64,000 bases of DNA from Escallonia rubra (Eukaryota; Streptophyta; Magnoliopsida; Escalloniales; Escalloniaceae): assembly GCA_033065855.1 (NCBI GenBank), contig JAVXUO010000058.1, positions 28,503 through 92,502 on the forward strand, written 5' to 3'. Both the position numbers and the translations under genes were made by a program. The notes under the pieces were generated by a model, which was given only the letters and a program-made list of their open reading frames with translations, had not been told where the DNA came from and did no database searches. Numbering within the stretch: position 1 is the first letter of the stretch; the number at the start of each line of letters is the position of its first letter. Shown here one piece after another: positions 22,101 to 30,443 of this stretch.

Positions 22101-23479
22101 TCATGTCTCTTGTTATAAAGCAGAGAACTCATCTCTGTTCAACTTGGAGTAGAAACAAGGCTGATTTTTCCTTCTTGTTTGGCTGAATACTAGAACTAAC
22201 CACTTGAATTTCTCGTAAAATTTTATGTTGATGTTCCTGCTACATAGTTTTTCTTGCATGCAACTTTCTTCCTCGTTTTAATCGTGGCTGTGCTGTTCAT
22301 TAGAAATTGATAAAGACAGACAGGCCCGGGATATTTGATTGCCTTGTTACCATTTTTTTTCCCTCTCTTTTTCTGTGTGTTAGATACTGAACTCGAATAA
22401 GAAACTACTGGAAATCTGAAATCAACTGAAATGAATGTCATTTTTCATACCATTGATAGGTGCGAGGGGAACCAGCTTTTCTCATCAAGCATCCTTCTAT
22501 CAAGTTGAGACGAGGGCAAGAGTTATCATGTTTGATGTTGTAGCATTTGAAGCCACTAGAGTCCTCCAAAGAAGGGCTTCTTCAATAGTGCCACATTCCG
22601 TTGATCACCCCCTTAGATCCCTAAGTGGAGAACACGGTGGTCTTATGAGTTGGCCTGAACTTCTCTATAAGCCAAAGGAACACCATGAAGATCCCGAAGA
22701 GCATGATGAACCGGCAAACAACTTGTCTGCCAGGGCGATGCGGCTTAGCATGTTTGGCAGCATGGTATGTTCCTTCAAGGATCAATCTTCACATGAATAT
22801 CTCGGTGCCCACTTTTAATTGAACAAATCAAATTGCTACAATAGATTTGCGTGTGAGTCAAACTCTTATAGGTTGTCACTGTCGCCGTTTCTGTGATTTG
22901 GTTCATCAGTACTTTTGGTTTGCATTCTACTGTTTAAATTGCCGCTGTTTTTCACCCTCAAAATAGTGTGCACGGTAAAGGAAACCTAATCAAGCAGGTG
23001 TTCGTTAAAACACACACAGTTGGTGTCTTTTTAGTCCACTTCATATCTCTCTCTCTGTTTTGCCTATATATCGGTGCTGAGAATTTCCAAATAAGCCATT
23101 ATGATAAGCGCTGTGGCTATCACAATTTTATGACCTTTTGCATCATTTGCTCTCCGAAATCTTGATTTATCAGATAAGCAAGCCCAGATGGCGTGGCCGA
23201 AGTTCTTCAAGTATTCAAGTAAAGCCATCGCCAAGCATGTCGTACCCAAGAGTTCCAACAGATCATGGCCGACCTCTGGTTTCTGTTAGATCAGAAGGGT
23301 CCTCGACAGTGCAAAGAAACGGAGAGCTCAAAGGAGAACCTTCGAATCCCCCAGTTCCAAGTTCAAGCACAGAAGATAATAGGGCAAAAGATTGCTCGAG
23401 CGACGAGTCTGATGCCGAGAATGATCACATAGTGAGGATTGATTCCCCAAGTAGCCTTTCTTTTCGTCACGCTTCATAG
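1..23479 (+). CDS. SOS1: SOS1/NHX7-type plasma-membrane Na+/H+ antiporter, 3' part (16 exons; 5' end outside window)
   Basis: Exons placed by reading across splice sites: 1-36, 111-176, 6536-6580, 7547-7602, 11284-11468, 14454-14498, 14686-14793, 16030-16261, 17816-18118, 19419-19516, 19712-19843, 19940-20158, 20265-20471, 20742-21006, 22460-22764, 23174-23479. Every intron begins GT and ends AG, and every junction phase agrees. The joined frame is about 868 residues with no stop until TAG at 23477-23479. Recognisable pieces include VSGVLTVMTLGM, GVVIAEDIL, WSGLRGAVALSLSLSV, GGIVFLTLIVNGSTTQFVL, EYTKYEM, a cyclic-nucleotide-binding-like domain and a C-terminal VRIDSPS. In the known family this protein exports Na+ from the cytosol in exchange for H+ and is activated by the SOS2-SOS3 kinase module. 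The length matches what remains of the roughly 1140-residue plant proteins after the same point. Splice sites are inferred without transcripts. An additional small exon between 22764 and 23174 is possible. Confidence 0.95.
177..1236. other. SOS1 intron, 5' part; no gene seen
   Basis: This is the first part of a 6.36-kb intron (177-6535). I see no supported coding sequence here, only short open frames. The stretch ends at TATTCTT (1230-1236), which is repeated at 5159-5165 on the far side of the inserted element. Confidence 0.6.
1690..4710 (-). pseudogene. Degenerate LINE (L1-type non-LTR retrotransposon), reverse transcriptase and downstream parts
   Basis: Broken minus-strand frames follow plant LINE order. 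From about 4600 down to 4280 comes the start of the reverse transcriptase (DIEIEKAMFSIKASKAP, with PRHDGFP where the family has a PG-DG motif). At 3800-3580 comes the catalytic region, where NHLCFANDLFV replaces the usual FADD motif. At 3660-3404 is YLGVILTTR and SWIAKCLSYAGRLQL, at 3037-2843 is RKREGGLDVKEL, at 2350-2022 a zf-RVT-like stretch, and near 1900-1740 the tail. Multiple frameshifts, stops and the altered FADD show it is dead. The 5' endonuclease part is missing. I see no clear poly(A) tail at the lower-coordinate end. Confidence 0.85.
2322..2590. repeat. Tandem duplication, period about 134 bp, inside the LINE
   Basis: The stretch beginning TTCATTGATTGTTATC near 2331 is repeated from about 2465 at roughly 90% identity. 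Both copies run through TAACCAAGAAGTC, GGGGGTTACAAGCTG and CACCCTTTCTCC. The duplication interrupts the LINE coding frame between its zf-RVT and upstream parts. Confidence 0.8.
5166..6535. other. SOS1 intron, remainder; no gene seen
   Basis: This is AT-rich intron sequence running to the acceptor tttccag at 6535. Short open frames near 5825-6060 have no recognisable motif. No terminal inverted repeats or microsatellites stood out. Confidence 0.6.
6536..7602 (+). CDS. SOS1: SOS1 exons encoding the EMVAYIANTLIF and GVVIAEDIL segments
   Basis: Exon 6536-6580 (45 nt) completes the Trp codon left open at 176 and reads EMVAYIANTLIFIL plus two bases of Ser. Donor gtaata follows. Exon 7547-7602 (56 nt) completes that Ser and reads GVVIAEDILGSDSILKNH plus one base, with donor gtagtc. 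The open G joins AA at 11284 to give Glu before NSWGYL. Both are membrane-domain exons, and both are too short to appear as long open frames. The 966-nt intron between them shows no gene. Confidence 0.93.
7603..8894. other. SOS1 intron, part upstream of hAT-like insertion; no gene seen
   Basis: This is AT-rich intron with no recognisable coding sequence. It ends with GTAACTTA (8887-8894), which is duplicated at 10787-10794 and marks the integration site of the element that follows. Confidence 0.6.
8895..10786. mobile_element. hAT-like non-autonomous DNA transposon in SOS1 intron
   Basis: The 5' terminus CAGGGGCGGAGCTACA and the reverse complement of the 3' terminus, CAGTGGTGGAGCCAGG, agree at 12 of 16 positions. 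The element is flanked by perfect 8-bp duplications GTAACTTA (8887-8894 and 10787-10794), the target-site length typical of hAT transposases. The 1892-bp interior has no transposase frame. It contains TC-rich and GA-rich tracts, a GC-rich part (about 9000-9480) unlike the surrounding intron, and at 10266-10440 a segment related to the MITE found in NLR-1. The GC-rich part could be captured host sequence, but no protein is recognised in it. Confidence 0.85.
10109..10139. repeat. (AG)n microsatellite
   Basis: About 15 uninterrupted AG units inside the hAT-like element. Shorter pyrimidine-rich (TC) tracts occur at about 8990 and 9172-9195 in the same element. Confidence 0.95.
10795..11283. other. 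SOS1 intron, end; no gene seen
   Basis: Intron sequence between the hAT-like element and the acceptor ggcag at 11279-11283. An ATG upstream of the exon opens the frame MAENSW by chance, but the acceptor falls inside it and an in-frame stop lies just upstream. Confidence 0.6.
11284..14793 (+). CDS. SOS1: SOS1 exons encoding the last membrane segments
   Basis: Exon 11284-11468 reads NSWGYLLLLYVYVQVSRVIV, then FGYGLDWKEA and WSGLRGAVALSLSLSVQ, the conserved helix of CPA1-type antiporters. Exon 14454-14498 has only 45 nt and reads RSSGSSYISSETGNL between acceptor ttttcag and donor gtatgt. Exon 14686-14793 reads FVFLTGGIVFLTLIVNGS and onward to DKLSSAK, closing the transmembrane domain. The tiny middle exon was found because the flanking exons require exactly this linker. 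The intron from 11469 to 14453 carries the second hAT-like element. Confidence 0.93.
11469..12370. other. SOS1 intron, part upstream of second hAT-like insertion; no gene seen
   Basis: AT-rich intron. A GTGTTTGG-type motif near 11790 resembles the terminus of other plant DNA elements, but I could not find a matching inverted end. The stretch ends in ATGGTGAG (12363-12370), the target-site copy of the next element. Confidence 0.5.
12371..13201. mobile_element. Short hAT-like transposon/MITE in SOS1 intron
   Basis: The 831-bp element starts TAGACCTGGCAAA and ends TTTTGCCAGGTCTA. The termini are inverted repeats of each other, with a 13-bp match allowing one mismatch. It is bounded by perfect 8-bp duplications ATGGTGAG (12363-12370 and 13202-13209). 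The subterminal regions on both sides are rich in short ACCCG/CGGGT motifs, a pattern typical of transposase-binding subterminal repeats. A GA microsatellite lies at about 12932-12947. There is no transposase frame. Confidence 0.88.
13210..14453. other. SOS1 intron, remainder; no gene seen
   Basis: Intron sequence running to the acceptor ttttcag at 14453. An open frame at 14099-14554 overlaps the small exon in the wrong frame and is not supported as a gene. Confidence 0.6.
14794..16029. other. SOS1 intron with (TG)n microsatellite
   Basis: Intron between the membrane-domain and cytosolic-domain exons. It holds a (TG)n tract at about 15709-15729. The part from about 14940 to 15400 is more GC-rich than the surrounding intron, but no coding motif or clear terminal repeats were found. 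Confidence 0.6.
16030..19843 (+). CDS. SOS1: SOS1 exons encoding the cytosolic helical linker
   Basis: There are four exons. 16030-16261 reads RRILEYTKYEMLSKALEAF and then DLGEDEELGPADW. 17816-18118 reads VQAAYWGMLDEGRITQTTAN and later FLRAHRAAQRQLHDFI. 19419-19516 reads DSEVASIVINESEVQ. 19712-19843 reads VLRVVKTRQVTYSVLNHLID and ends HLHDAVQ. These match the long helical region between the membrane domain and the cyclic-nucleotide-binding-like domain in the plant SOS1 family, which is involved in dimer contacts in known structures. No charged or aromatic landmark of the family is obviously missing. Confidence 0.94.
16908..17081. repeat. Two perfect-looking tandem copies of an 87-bp unit
   Basis: The unit beginning CAGAATCAGTTTGGCTAGA at 16908 recurs at 16995, and a partial third copy starts at 17082. 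Each copy contains the MITE end TTTGGGATTGATTC, so the duplication created two left termini for the element that runs to about 17452. Confidence 0.9.
16951..17452. mobile_element. MITE, possibly PIF/Harbinger (Tourist-like), in SOS1 intron
   Basis: TTTGGGATTGATTCTTAGA at 16958 and TCTAGAATCAATCCCAAA near 17429-17446 are inverted copies with one indel. TTA occurs just outside both ends (about 16949 and 17453), consistent with a 3-bp TTA target duplication. The element has no coding sequence. Its left end lies within the 87-bp tandem duplication. The family call rests on the TTA duplication and on the GTGTTTGG-type end, so it is tentative. Confidence 0.6.
18119..19418. other. SOS1 intron; no gene seen
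   Basis: A 1.3-kb intron with donor gtaaga and acceptor cttcag. A moderately GC-rich part at about 18590-18700 contains no frame or repeat that I recognise. Confidence 0.6.
19940..20471 (+). CDS. SOS1: SOS1 exons encoding the cyclic-nucleotide-binding-like domain
   Basis: Exon 19940-20158 begins TDLKKLLRNPPIVKIPKIR and continues with NPFLGALPS, the start of the domain fold, then GVTLYREGSKPNGIWLISNG. Exon 20265-20471 continues HSLHPTFTHGSTLGLYEVL and later SVVLCFFVEAEKIL. The position where canonical domains carry the phosphate-binding cassette holds GSTLGLYEVLTG, lacking the usual RTA signature. This agrees with the family view that the domain does not bind cAMP tightly. The 106-nt intron between the exons is short. 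Confidence 0.94.
20742..23479 (+). CDS. SOS1: SOS1 exons encoding the C-terminal regulatory tail
   Basis: Exon 20742-21006 reads ESVIILAKLLLPQIFEKMAM through GSETS. Exon 22460-22764 reads SFSHQASFYQVETRARVIMF, then GGLMSWPELLY and ends MRLSMFGSM. Exon 23174-23479 reads ISKPRWRGRSSSSIQVKPS, then RPLVSVRSEGSS, an acidic SSDESDAENDH stretch and VRIDSPSSLSFRHAS before TAG. In Arabidopsis SOS1 the equivalent DSPS serine near the C-terminus is phosphorylated by SOS2 and relieves autoinhibition. Here DSPS is encoded at 23441-23452. The 1.45-kb intron 21007-22459 holds no recognisable gene. Confidence 0.93.
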
Positions 23480-24427
23480 GTGGTTTTTTCTCTCTGTTTT
23501 ATTACCTCAGCATATAAGTACAGTGCGTAGGTACTTTGAATACGGTACTACAACTAGCAACTCTAGCAGTGTTGAATTGCTTCTTCCATACACAATAAGA
23601 TCACGTGAGTGATTCAACCTCTCGTGCGGAATCGCGGCCTGTCGAGATCATCGACATGTAATTTGTTTCTAGACCAATATAATATGTAATATGTTGAACA
23701 ACATTTAGCAGCGGAATGCTCTAAAAGAAAGTAATATGTCCGTCGTGGACTCGGAACAGATCGAGATGCTAAAATCTGCCAAGCCGATCAGCTCAACGTA
23801 CCTTGTTTTTCCAACGAGCAACTTTGCGAGTGCAGGATCCTCTCGGACATGACACAGAGCGAAGCAGGAGGAGTTGGGGACAAAGTGCGGTACGAGGGGA
23901 CAAACTGCATTAGCCAAACTGTGGGCTGGCCACGAAAGAGTTCAAGAATGTGGAGACAGAGTGGAGAGATTGTCATGGGGTGATCTTCAAAAGTAGGGAT
24001 TTCCAGGGGAAGATGAATCCAGTCATCGCTACCCAGTCATTGGTCCTACAGGGGGCACAGCCAAGTGTTATTCACTTGGTACTTGTTTGCTCATTTCAGT
24101 GTTCATCTTACAAAGACTTTTTGACTACCTACAAGCCATGGCCCATATCAATAGTGGGGCCACAGATAAGAATTGTAATAGCAAAAAAAGCTCAACAAGG
24201 CTGAGGCTCTAGGAGGTTAACCTCTTTAACCAAGGAGGCGACTGCTAGTCCTAGCGTGCAGAAAAGCATTTAGGAGCAAAAGTTCAGTCTATTTACTTTG
24301 GCCTTGAAGCCCCCTTTTGCCATATACATTGCAAGTGCAATATAAATCATCTGTGCACAAAATTCAAAGAGAAAATGAGTGAATTTATTGATTGCCAATT
24401 AGGTCGGTCAAGGGAAGTGATGTTATT
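23480..24427. other. SOS1 3' flank; no further gene seen
   Basis: This should contain the SOS1 3' untranslated region. I did not find a polyadenylation signal that I would commit to, although AATAAGA occurs near 23595. Short frames at 23705-24204 have no recognisable motif. The stretch ends at the Copia-A LTR. Confidence 0.5.
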
Positions 24428-24580
24428 TGTCAAAATTGTATTTGCTGTATATTTCCAGATCAACTAAGATTAAGCCTGTAAGTGAGCTATTTAGATCACA
24501 AAGTTAAGCCCTATAATTAAGTTATACAAATATGGAAGAATTTAGATCCTAGAGTTAAGCCCTATAATTAAGCTATATAA
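24428..24580 (-). repeat. Copia-A 3' LTR, distal part (split by LINE)
   Basis: This matches 30053 onward of the other LTR, starting TGTCAAAA. It contains the segment GTTAAGCCCTATAATTAAG twice, about 60 bp apart, so it is longer than its partner. The remaining LTR portion resumes at about 26630 after the LINE. Confidence 0.8.
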
Positions 24581-26629
24581 ACTGCAGATGACTTCTTGGG
24601 ATGTGTAGTCAAAGTGGACATACAAAAAACCTATGATTCAGTTGGCTGGGAGTTTTTAAAGGATGTAATGGAAGTGATGGCTTTTCCAGCTCAATTTATT
24701 GATTGGGTAATGCAATGTGTCACAATAGTAAGGTACTCAACTAGCATGACTGGGTGCATGGAAGGGTTTTTTCATGGAGCCAAGGGGCTAAGGCAGGGGC
24801 CCTGTCACCATACATGTTTTTATTAGTAATGGAGGCCTTCTCTGGGTTTGTGGATTTCTATGCTGATCAACCAAACTTCTCTTATCACCCAAGATGTAGA
24901 GAACTTAAAATAAATCGTCTGTGTTTTGCTGATGATTTATTCCTACTAGCTAAGGTAGAAGAATGCACAATCTGTTTGCTTAAGAATGCACCGGAAGAAT
25001 TTGAACATTTCTCAGGCCTATCACCTAATTTGAGTAAAAGTTCTATCTATATTGCTGGTGTGGAGGAGGTGACAGTTGTGAATTTGGTGAATATAATTGG
25101 AATCCCAAAGGGGATACTACCTGTTACTTATTTGAGAGTTCCCCTAATATCTACAAAATTACAGCATAAGGACTCTCAAGGTCTTGTGGACAATTTGACA
25201 AAGAAAATCAATAGTTGGACAACTAAACATTTGTCATATGCTGGAAGAGTGCAATTAGCAATATCTGTATTGCTAAGTATGCAGGTGTATTGGTGCTCCT
25301 TTTTTATTTTACCCAAGAAGATTATAAAGCAAATGGAGAGCAAGATCAGATCATTCATATGGCGTGGGAAGGATAAAAAATGTAAGGGGGCAAAGGTAGC
25401 TTGGAAGAACCTATGCTTGCCTAAACAGGAGGGAGGTCTTGGAGTTAAAAGAATAGAAGAGTGGAATAAGGCTGCTATCTGTAAGCACCTGTGGGATCTG
25501 GCACACAAAAAAGACACACTTTGGGTGAAATGGTGCCATATATTCATAATTAAAAACAAACATATATGGACTTTTAAACCTCTTGGAAATCTATCTTGGA
25601 CATGGTGCAAAATATTGAAGATTAGAAAGCAATTCTCAAAGTTTTTCAAATACAAAGTTGGGGATGGAAGAGGAACCTGGTTATGGTTAGATAATTGGGT
25701 AAAGGAAAAAAAGTTTACTTGAAGAGTATGGCCCAAGAATCATTTATGATTCAGGTTTGGAACTCAATGCAAAAGTAAGTGACATCTTGCAAGATAATGA
25801 ATGGAGATTGCCAACAATAAGATCTCAAGCTTTAAGAGATCTTAATAATGCCCTACAGACCATGCCAAGGCATAATGCAGTGGGAGAGGACAGAGTTATT
25901 TGGACTTTAAATACTAGTGGTGAATTTAGTATAAAATCAACTTGGAATGGCATCAGGACAAAATCTAAGATTGTGCCATGGGGGAAATTGATCTGGTTTA
26001 CATGGAACATTCCCAGATGTGCTTTGATTACATGGTTAGCTTGTAAAGGTGCCTCAGAACAAGAACAAAATTGAAGGAATGGAACTTAATACAGGAGGAC
26101 AATTGTGTTCTATGCTCTAATCAACCTGAGACATTGAATCATCTCCTAGTCCAATGTTCATATGCTAAAGAGCTTTGGAGAATGGCTGAAGGGAAAATTC
26201 CTATGGAACTGCAGATGACTTCTTGGGATCATATGCTACAAGAAGCAGCAATAAAGTAGCAGGAAAAAGCTGAAGAAATTGGTGTTTGCAGCCACAATAT
26301 ATGGGATATGGATGGAAAGAAACACAAGAGTTTTTTTAGAGAAAGATGACCACAGCTCAGGGATGTTGGCAGGTGATCACACACTGGATAAGATACAGAA
26401 TGAGTAGCTGGAAGATGGCAGATACAACTGATAACAGAGAACTGTGTGCAAGCTGGGGGATAAGTGAGAAAGTACTGAATAAATAGAATGTAGTTTTGCT
26501 ATTTATTGTTTTAGAATTGGTAGTCTGTTGATCCATTGATCAAGTTGTAAAACTGGTAGTGTTGGAGTGGTAAGCATACCAAGTGTACATATTTTGGTAA
26601 TAAATAAAACAAGAACCTGTTACAAAAAA
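24580..26629 (+). mobile_element. 5'-truncated LINE (L1-type) inserted in Copia-A LTR
   Basis: The frame at 24596-24826 starts inside reverse transcriptase (VVKVDIQKTYDSVGWEFL). It shifts at about 24796 into a 322-residue frame to 25722 that carries INRLCFADDLFLLAK, the catalytic FADD motif, then YLRVPLISTKL, SYAGRVQLAISVL, KQEGGLGVKRIEEWN and GDGRGTWLWLDNWV. zf-RVT-like sequence (CVLCSNQPETLNHLLVQC, about 26107) follows in further frames. The end has an A-rich tail at about 26621-26629. Endonuclease and the 5' half are missing and frames are broken, so it is inactive. The first 23 bp copy sequence found at 26207-26229. Confidence 0.9.
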
Positions 26630-27366
26630 AAATATTGAAGAATCTTGTCTGCAACAAATCTTGAATGTCAACACTTCCCCTCAAGTTGGAGCATGCAAAT
26701 CACAAATGGCCAACTTGGACTTTAAATACTGAAATTGTTCACGACTAAGAGATTTGGTAAACATATTAGCAAGTTCATCATGAGAAGAAATCTTCATGGT
26801 ATGTATCAAAAACTTTTTTAAGTTCTTCACGAACGACATTGCAGTTGAGCTCAATGTGTTTAGTATGTTCATGAAAGATAGGATTGGCGGCAATGTGAAT
26901 GGAAGCTTTATTATCACAATAAAGAGGAACTGGAGTCGTCAAAGGCATGCCAAGGTCACGTAACAGGTATGAAAGTCAAGAAAGTTCACATGTTGCGACG
27001 GCCATGGAATGATATTCGGCTTTAGCAGAGGAGAGGGAAACACTGGTTTGCTTCTTTGTTTTCCAAGAGACAAGACTAGAACCAAGAAAAATACAATATC
27101 CTATTGTGGAACATCTAGTCATGGGGCAACTCGTCCAATTAGAATCACAAAAGCTGTTAAGTTGAGTTAGACTTGGTAGGAAAAAAAATGCCTTGGCCTG
27201 GATAACCTTTCAAATAACGCATTAAACGATAGGTAGCATCAAGATGAGGTTGCCGAGGCTGATGCATGAACTGACTTAGTATATTAAGTGAGATAGATGA
27301 GGCGACCAATCAAGCGTCGATACGGGGATGGATCAGAGAGTAGAGGTCCTGTATAGGTTGAAAGTT

Positions 27367-28470
27367 TTAAGTTCTACTCCATGGGAAACTCGGAGGCACG
27401 AGCACCAGTGATACCACAATCATCAAGAATATATTTGTGTTTGAAAGATAGAGACCACAAAAAGAGCGTGCAACTTCGATACCCATAAAATATTTCAAAG
27501 AATCTAAGTCTTTTGTGTGAAATTGGTCGCAAAGACGAGCTTTGATATGCTCAAGTAAAGTTGCATCGAAACCTATAATGAGAATGTCATCAACGAAGAC
27601 GAGAACAAAAAATGAAGTACCCCGTTGATGAAGAGTAAATAAAGAATAATCAGTGTGCGACTGAGTGAAGCCAATTCTTAGGAGTGCATTAGAGAATTTA
27701 GAAAACCAATTACGAGATGCCTGCTTGAATCCGTAAAGGGATTTTTGGAGCTTGCAAACAAGGTTCTCCCCCTTGCGACGATAACTAGGTGGTGGAGTCA
27801 TGTATACTTCTTCAACAAGGTCACCATCTAAAAGAGCATTATGGACATCCAATTGATGTATGGGCCAATTACGTGCAACAACAATTGTAAGAAGAACCCA
27901 AAAAGTTACAAGTTTGGCAATAGGAGCAAATGTGTTATGATAATCAATGCCCTCAATCTGAGTGTAGCCCTTGGCAACAAGGCGGGCCTTGTAGCGTTCA
28001 ATAGATCCATCAGCATCTCGTTTGATTTTGAAAACCCATTTAGAGCCAATGGCTTTCTTATTATGAGGCAGAGGGACAGGGGACCAAGTATTGTTTGTAG
28101 TCAAGGCTACAATTTTGGATTGCATTGCATCTCGCCATTCCTGAAATTTCATGGCTTCGTGGGAACTGGTAGGCTCACTAGTAACAGTTAGGGTAGTAAG
28201 GAAAGCTTTATAAGGGAAAGAAAAATGATGATAGCTTAAGAAAAGAGCAAGATGATGACATGTACCTTGTTTGGCAGCCGAGGATGAATTAGAATGGGCA
28301 ATAGACACATAGTAATCTTGAAGGTAACTGGGTATTTTTTGGGTGCGGATAGGTCGATCTGGGTCATGAGGAATGAGAGTATCGTGTTTATTATTAGGTG
28401 GTGAAACGGGAAGAGGGGTCGAAGGCTTAGGGTTAGATGTATGAGGAGATATATGTGTAAGAGGAGGCAT
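27367..28470 (-). pseudogene. Copia-A reverse transcriptase fragment
   Basis: A 367-codon open frame. It contains [71 protein letters not shown] and the catalytic FVDDILI, the RVT_2 order. The frame ends early in NIFLMIVVSLVLVPP, where a shift separates it from RNase H remnants running to about 26690 (DELANMFTKSLSREQ). Relative to the family, HNALLDGD replaces NAFLHGD, a further sign of decay. Confidence 0.88.
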
Positions 28471-28835
28471 GTCTATTTCGGGTGGAGGTAAAGGAAAAAC
28501 AGAGGAGAAAGATCAGGGGGGAGAATGATGTACATGATACGGAAAAATGGTCTCATAGAAGAAAACATCACGAGTAATGTAAACGTGTTTGTTGAAAAAT
28601 CATAGACATCGTAACCTTTCTGACCATGGGGATAGCCTATAAAAATGCCAGAAGAAGCACGTCTATCAAATTTGTGGCTAATATTGGTATTACGTTCAAA
28701 ACAAAGGCAACTAAAAACTTTAAGATGGGAGAGGTTAGGTTTTTTGTGGAAAAGGAGTTCATAAGGGTTTTTATTATTAAGGAGGGGGGCTGGGAGACGA
28801 TTTAGGTGATATGCAGCAGTGACAACACATTCCCC

Positions 28836-29852
28836 CTAAAATTGTAATGGTAGGTTAGCTTGGAGCCGTAATGCCCGTGCAATGGTTAGAAGGTGGCGAT
28901 GTTTATGCTCCACAACACCATTTTGTAGGGGAGTGTAAACACAGCTAGATTGTTGACTGACATCTTGGGAATGGAAAAAGTGACGAGTGTTGTTATTAAA
29001 AAATTCACGGGAATTAACAGAGTGAACTTGGCGGACATAGGTGTTAAATTGGGTGTTGACCATAGTAAAACAATAACGAATTAGACTGTAAGCTTCCATT
29101 TTGTGATTCATTAGGTAAACCCATGTGCTGCGAGAAAAATCATCAACTATACTAAGGAAATAATGTGCACCGGATAAAGAGGTGGTACTATAACGACCCC
29201 AAATGTCAATATGAATTAATTAAAAACAAGATTTTGTAATGATCATACTGACTGGAAAAAGTAACATTTGTTTGGCAAGATGACACACAATGAAAGTACA
29301 TTTGTTGGAAATGGAAATAGTACTGTCCGGTGCTTGAAGTTTAGGAGAAAGGGAAAAAGTAGGATGACTAAGACGCCAATGCCATAAATCAAAGTGAGAC
29401 CCAGGAAGTCTCGTGGATGCCAAAGATGGAGATGAACCCAGAAAATAAAGACCACCGAGCCGCCTCTTACCCATCGTCAAAATCGTCTTCGTCTATGGGT
29501 TCTGAAAGGTACATAAATCATGAGAAAAAGTGACAATGTATGGAGACTGAATAGTAAGCTTACTAACAGATAATAGATTGAACTAAAAGGATGGAACATG
29601 TAGGACATCATTAAGTGTGAGTTTGGGATATAAGGGTACACAACCAATTCCATTAATAGGGACATGAGATCCGTTTGGTGAATGAATGAAAGAAGATGAC
29701 GAAGTGCAAGAAGAAAATAACGTGATATCTAAAACCATATGATCACTAGCTCCAGTATCTATAATCCATAAAGGATGATGAGATAACGTGGAGAAGGAGA
29801 GGGAAGTACCTGTAAAATTAACTAATGGGTGTGAATTACCAGTAAGAAGCAA
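28836..29852 (-). pseudogene. Copia-A protease and integrase remnants
   Basis: Three broken frames. 29852-29583 holds the protease active-site motif DTGASDHM and VLHVPSF. 29480-29220 holds the pre-integrase part (LWHWRLSHP, then KCTFIVCHLAKQ). 29111-28836 holds the integrase core end (SRVYTPLQNGVVEHKHRHLL in slightly changed form). The DDE core is interrupted by stops between 29220 and 29111, so integrase is non-functional. Confidence 0.82.
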
Positions 29853-30052
29853 TGTTAAAAGTTGTTAGATTTGATCGTGAGATATGGGGATGCATGTGTT
29901 CGTGCCACATCATTAGAATTGCGAGGTGCTTGCTGATGACATATGCGATTACCTTGTGTGTGGCATAATATTGAGGTGGTTGAGTTTGTTGAAAAATACA
30001 TGGAGGAGATTAGATAATAGGAGATTGGCTGGGTTTGTAGGCTCTGATACCA

Positions 30053-30238
30053 TGTCAAAATGGTATTTTTTGTATATTTCTAGATTACAAAGAGCTCTAT
30101 TTATATACACAGATCAACTAACATTAAGCCTATAACTAAGCCGATAATTGTACTATTTAGATCTTAGAGTTAAGCCATATAATTAAGCTATACAAATATT
30201 GAAGAAATCTTGTTTGCAACAAATCTTGTATGTCAGCA
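30053..30238 (-). repeat. Copia-A 5' LTR
   Basis: A 186-bp terminal repeat. Its sequence AGTTAAGCC-ATATAATTAAGCTATA is recognisable, with changes, in the split 3' LTR at 24428-24580 and 26630-26673. That copy also carries an internal duplication of the AAGCCCTATAATTAAG segment. Confidence 0.85.
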
Positions 30239-30443
30239 CTATTAGAATGAAAAGTCTGTCTCGTCCAAGCTAAGAAGTTGCTAAAGAAACATGAAGAACA
30301 TGAGTTACCCTAAAACAACTTTTGAGGCCGTAACGTCCTAGGGTGAAGATCAGAGGATATAATATATATTTTCAAGTCCTAGGGACTGGTCTCCCCTCCA
30401 TTATCTAGAGCTTTCCATGTGGCGTGTGGATGGCTGCAGTTGA
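30239..30443. other. Spacer between Copia-A and Copia-B
   Basis: 205 bp of non-repeat DNA between two LTR elements. No coding sequence is recognised. It does not encode the missing upstream part of the F-box gene found at the far side of Copia-B. Confidence 0.6.

Larger units (their letters stand above)
24428..30238 (-). mobile_element. Copia-A: small gag-less Ty1/copia LTR retrotransposon with LINE in its 3' LTR
   Basis: Read on the minus strand, the 5' LTR is 30053-30238, bounded by TGCTGACA and TTTTGACA. It is followed at once by TGGTATCAGAGC (complement of 30041-30052), a tRNA-iMet primer-binding site. The 3' LTR starts TGTTGACA at 26673 after a purine tract (complement of 26674-26680) and ends at 24428; it is split by a LINE. 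Possible 5-bp target copies TTATT and CTATT differ at one base. Protease (DTGASDHM, about 29760), integrase pieces and reverse transcriptase follow in the usual order, but only about 200 bp separates the primer site from protease, so gag is gone. Frameshifts and stops throughout show it is dead. Confidence 0.88.

Noticed and set aside
25176-25736. A 186-codon open frame on the minus strand
   Set aside because: It is the exact antisense of the LINE reverse-transcriptase tail and has no motif of its own.
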